Below are positions 62,761 through 64,000 of a DNA stretch of 64,000 bases, one piece after another. Below the pieces are notes generated by a model. The model searched no databases. It saw only the letters and a list, made by a program, of their open reading frames with translations, and was not told the origin of the DNA. A program made the translations under genes and the position numbers. Position 1 is the first letter of the stretch. Each line of letters starts with the position of its first letter. This DNA is from an uncultured Massilia sp. (GTDB lineage: Bacteria; Pseudomonadota; Gammaproteobacteria; Burkholderiales; Burkholderiaceae_D), in contig NZ_CAJYEB010000023.1 of NCBI RefSeq assembly GCF_913773735.1, forward strand, positions 248,001 to 312,000, written 5' to 3'.

Positions 62761-64000
62761 CAGCCGGCCATCGCCAGGGCGACGGCTTCGGCGACGCGGA
62801 TGCCGTCCACCGCGGCCGACATGATGCCGCCCGCGTAGCCCGCGCCCTCGCCGGCCGGGTACAGGCCGCGCGTGTTCAGGCTCTGCAGGCTGTCGTCGTG
62901 GCGCTTGATGCGGATCGGCGACGAGGTGCGCGTCTCGACCCCGGTCAGCACGGCGTCGTGCTTGTAGTAGCCCTTGATCTGCTTGTCGAAGGCGACGAAG
63001 GCTTCGCGCAGCGCCACGGTGGCGTAGTCGGGCAATGCCGGCGCCAGGTCGGTCAGGTGCACGGCCGGCTTGAACGAGGGGACCACGGCGCCGAACTCGG
63101 TCGAGGCCACGCCGCGCACGAAGTCGCCCATCAGCTGGCCCGGCGCGTCGTAGTTGCTGCCGCCCAGCACGAAGGCGCGCGATTCCAGCTCGCGCTGGAA
63201 GGCGATGCCGGCCAGCGGGTGGCCCGGGTAGTCGCTCGGCGTGATGCCGACCACGATGGCGCTGTTGGCGTTGCGTTCGTTGCGCGAGTACTGGCTCATG
63301 CCGTTGGTGACGACGCGGCCTTCCTCGGACGAGGCGGCGACCACGGTGCCGCCCGGGCACATGCAGAAGCTGTACACGCTGCGGCCGTTCGAGGCGTGGT
63401 GCACGATCTTGTAGTCGGCCGCGCCGAGGATCTCGTTGCCGGCGTTCGGGCCGAAGCGGCACACGTCGATCAGCGACTGCGGGTGCTCGACGCGAAAGCC
63501 GATCGAGAACGGTTTCGCTTCGACGTAGACGCCGCGGTCGTACAGCATCTGGAAGGTGTCGCGCGCGCTGTGGCCGACCGCCATCACGAGGTGGCGCGTG
63601 GGGATCGTCTCGCCCGAGGCCAGCCGCACGCCGACCACCTGGCGCGCGTTGCCTTCGCCCTCGAGCAGCACGTCGTCGACCCGCTGCTCGAAGCGGATCT
63701 CTCCGCCCAGCGACTCGATCTCGGCGCGCATCTGCTCGACCATCTTGACCAGCCGGAACGTGCCGATGTGCGGCTTGCTGACGTACAGGATCTCTTCCGG
63801 CGCGCCCGACTTGACGAACTCCGACAGCACCTTGCGCCCGTAGTGCTTCGGGTCCTTGATCTGGCTGTACAGCTTGCCGTCCGAGAAGGTGCCGGCGCCG
63901 CCCTCGCCGAACTGCACGTTCGACTCGGTGTTGAGCTTGCGCTTGCGCCAGAAGCCGAAGGTGTCGACGGTGCGCTCGCGGACCTTCTTGCCGCGTTCCA
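62760..64000 (-). CDS. FAD-dependent dehydrogenase (NAD(FAD)-utilising type), N-terminus cut by the window edge
   Basis: The frame runs open to base 64000, so the N-terminal FAD fingerprint lies outside; about 413 residues are visible. NVQFGEGGAGTFSDGKLYSQIKDPKHYGRKVL, LVMAVGHSARDTFQMLYDRG, FCMCPGGTVVAASSEEG and GLYPAGEGAGYAGGIMSAAVDGIRVAEAVA define a widespread family of uncharacterised FAD-dependent dehydrogenases. An internal GTG at 63917 is not the real start. Coupled to the downstream transporter gene. Confidence 0.92.
   Translation of the reverse strand, partial: ERGKKVRERTVDTFGFWRKRKLNTESNVQFGEGGAGTFSDGKLYSQIKDPKHYGRKVLSEFVKSGAPEEILYVSKPHIGTFRLVKMVEQMRAEIESLGGEIRFEQRVDDVLLEGEGNARQVVGVRLASGETIPTRHLVMAVGHSARDTFQMLYDRGVYVEAKPFSIGFRVEHPQSLIDVCRFGPNAGNEILGAADYKIVHHASNGRSVYSFCMCPGGTVVAASSEEGRVVTNGMSQYSRNERNANSAIVVGITPSDYPGHPLAGIAFQRELESRAFVLGGSNYDAPGQLMGDFVRGVASTEFGAVVPSFKPAVHLTDLAPALPDYATVALREAFVAFDKQIKGYYKHDAVLTGVETRTSSPIRIKRHDDSLQSLNTRGLYPAGEGAGYAGGIMSAAVDGIRVAEAVALAMAG

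Overview
The window is high-GC chromosomal DNA. Gene content and order point to a betaproteobacterium of the Oxalobacteraceae, close to Massilia/Telluria: rplU-rpmA-obgE-(small membrane gene)-proB, glnA-DUF4124-ntrB-ntrC, an intracellular Cys-type PHB depolymerase plus a PHA granule protein, rsxB next to nth, and an M4 protease paired with an emfourin-type inhibitor. This placement is inferred from the proteins; no rRNA is present. I see no prophage, IS element or CRISPR array. Both edges cut a gene: an M20-like protein on the left and an FAD-dependent dehydrogenase on the right.

Layout. 1-6.4 kb: M20-like gene, a large secreted protein of unknown function, an S9 peptidase and two tiny genes. 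6.6-17 kb: a complete assimilatory nitrate system, with regulators nasT and nasS, a sigma-54 promoter and an RNA antitermination leader, then nitrate/nitrite transporter, nirB, nirD, a flavoprotein reductase and the nitrate reductase. 17-25.5 kb: fumC, mqo, a cupin, a divergent LysR/MFS pair, a SirB2-like gene, a TerC-family gene and a secreted protein. 25.5-30.5 kb: two identical tRNA-Pro(CGG) genes, ispB, then rplU, rpmA, obgE, a membrane gene and proB. 31-35 kb: an ExbB/ExbD operon with an unusual third protein and an S41-like protease. 35-43.7 kb: nth, rsxB, an RcnB-like protein, phaZ, ferredoxin-NADP reductase, ferredoxin, the M4 protease/inhibitor pair, a PHA protein, an acyl-CoA-binding protein and an FKBP. 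43.8-55.6 kb: secreted propeller, deacetylase, fatty acid hydroxylase, EI24-like gene, lipoprotein, CinA-like gene, a large divergent penicillin-binding protein, a TAXI solute-binding protein and a rhodanese. 55.8-64 kb: glnA, a DUF4124 gene, ntrB, ntrC, corA, an EamA exporter and the cut FAD dehydrogenase.

How it fits together. Nitrogen control is the main theme. NtrB/NtrC (58-60.7 kb) should activate sigma-54 promoters. I find a near-perfect one before the nitrate operon (8644), one just before nasT (6602) and one before glnA (55783), the last with two NtrC-like sites upstream. NasS (nitrate sensor) and NasT (ANTAR RNA-binding protein) should then control read-through of the nas leader. That leader carries three hairpins with the identical hexaloop AACGGC, the last of which is mutually exclusive with a strong terminator. 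It is the clearest regulatory structure in the window.

Two families of palindromic intergenic repeats also occur. One is found here only between convergent genes.
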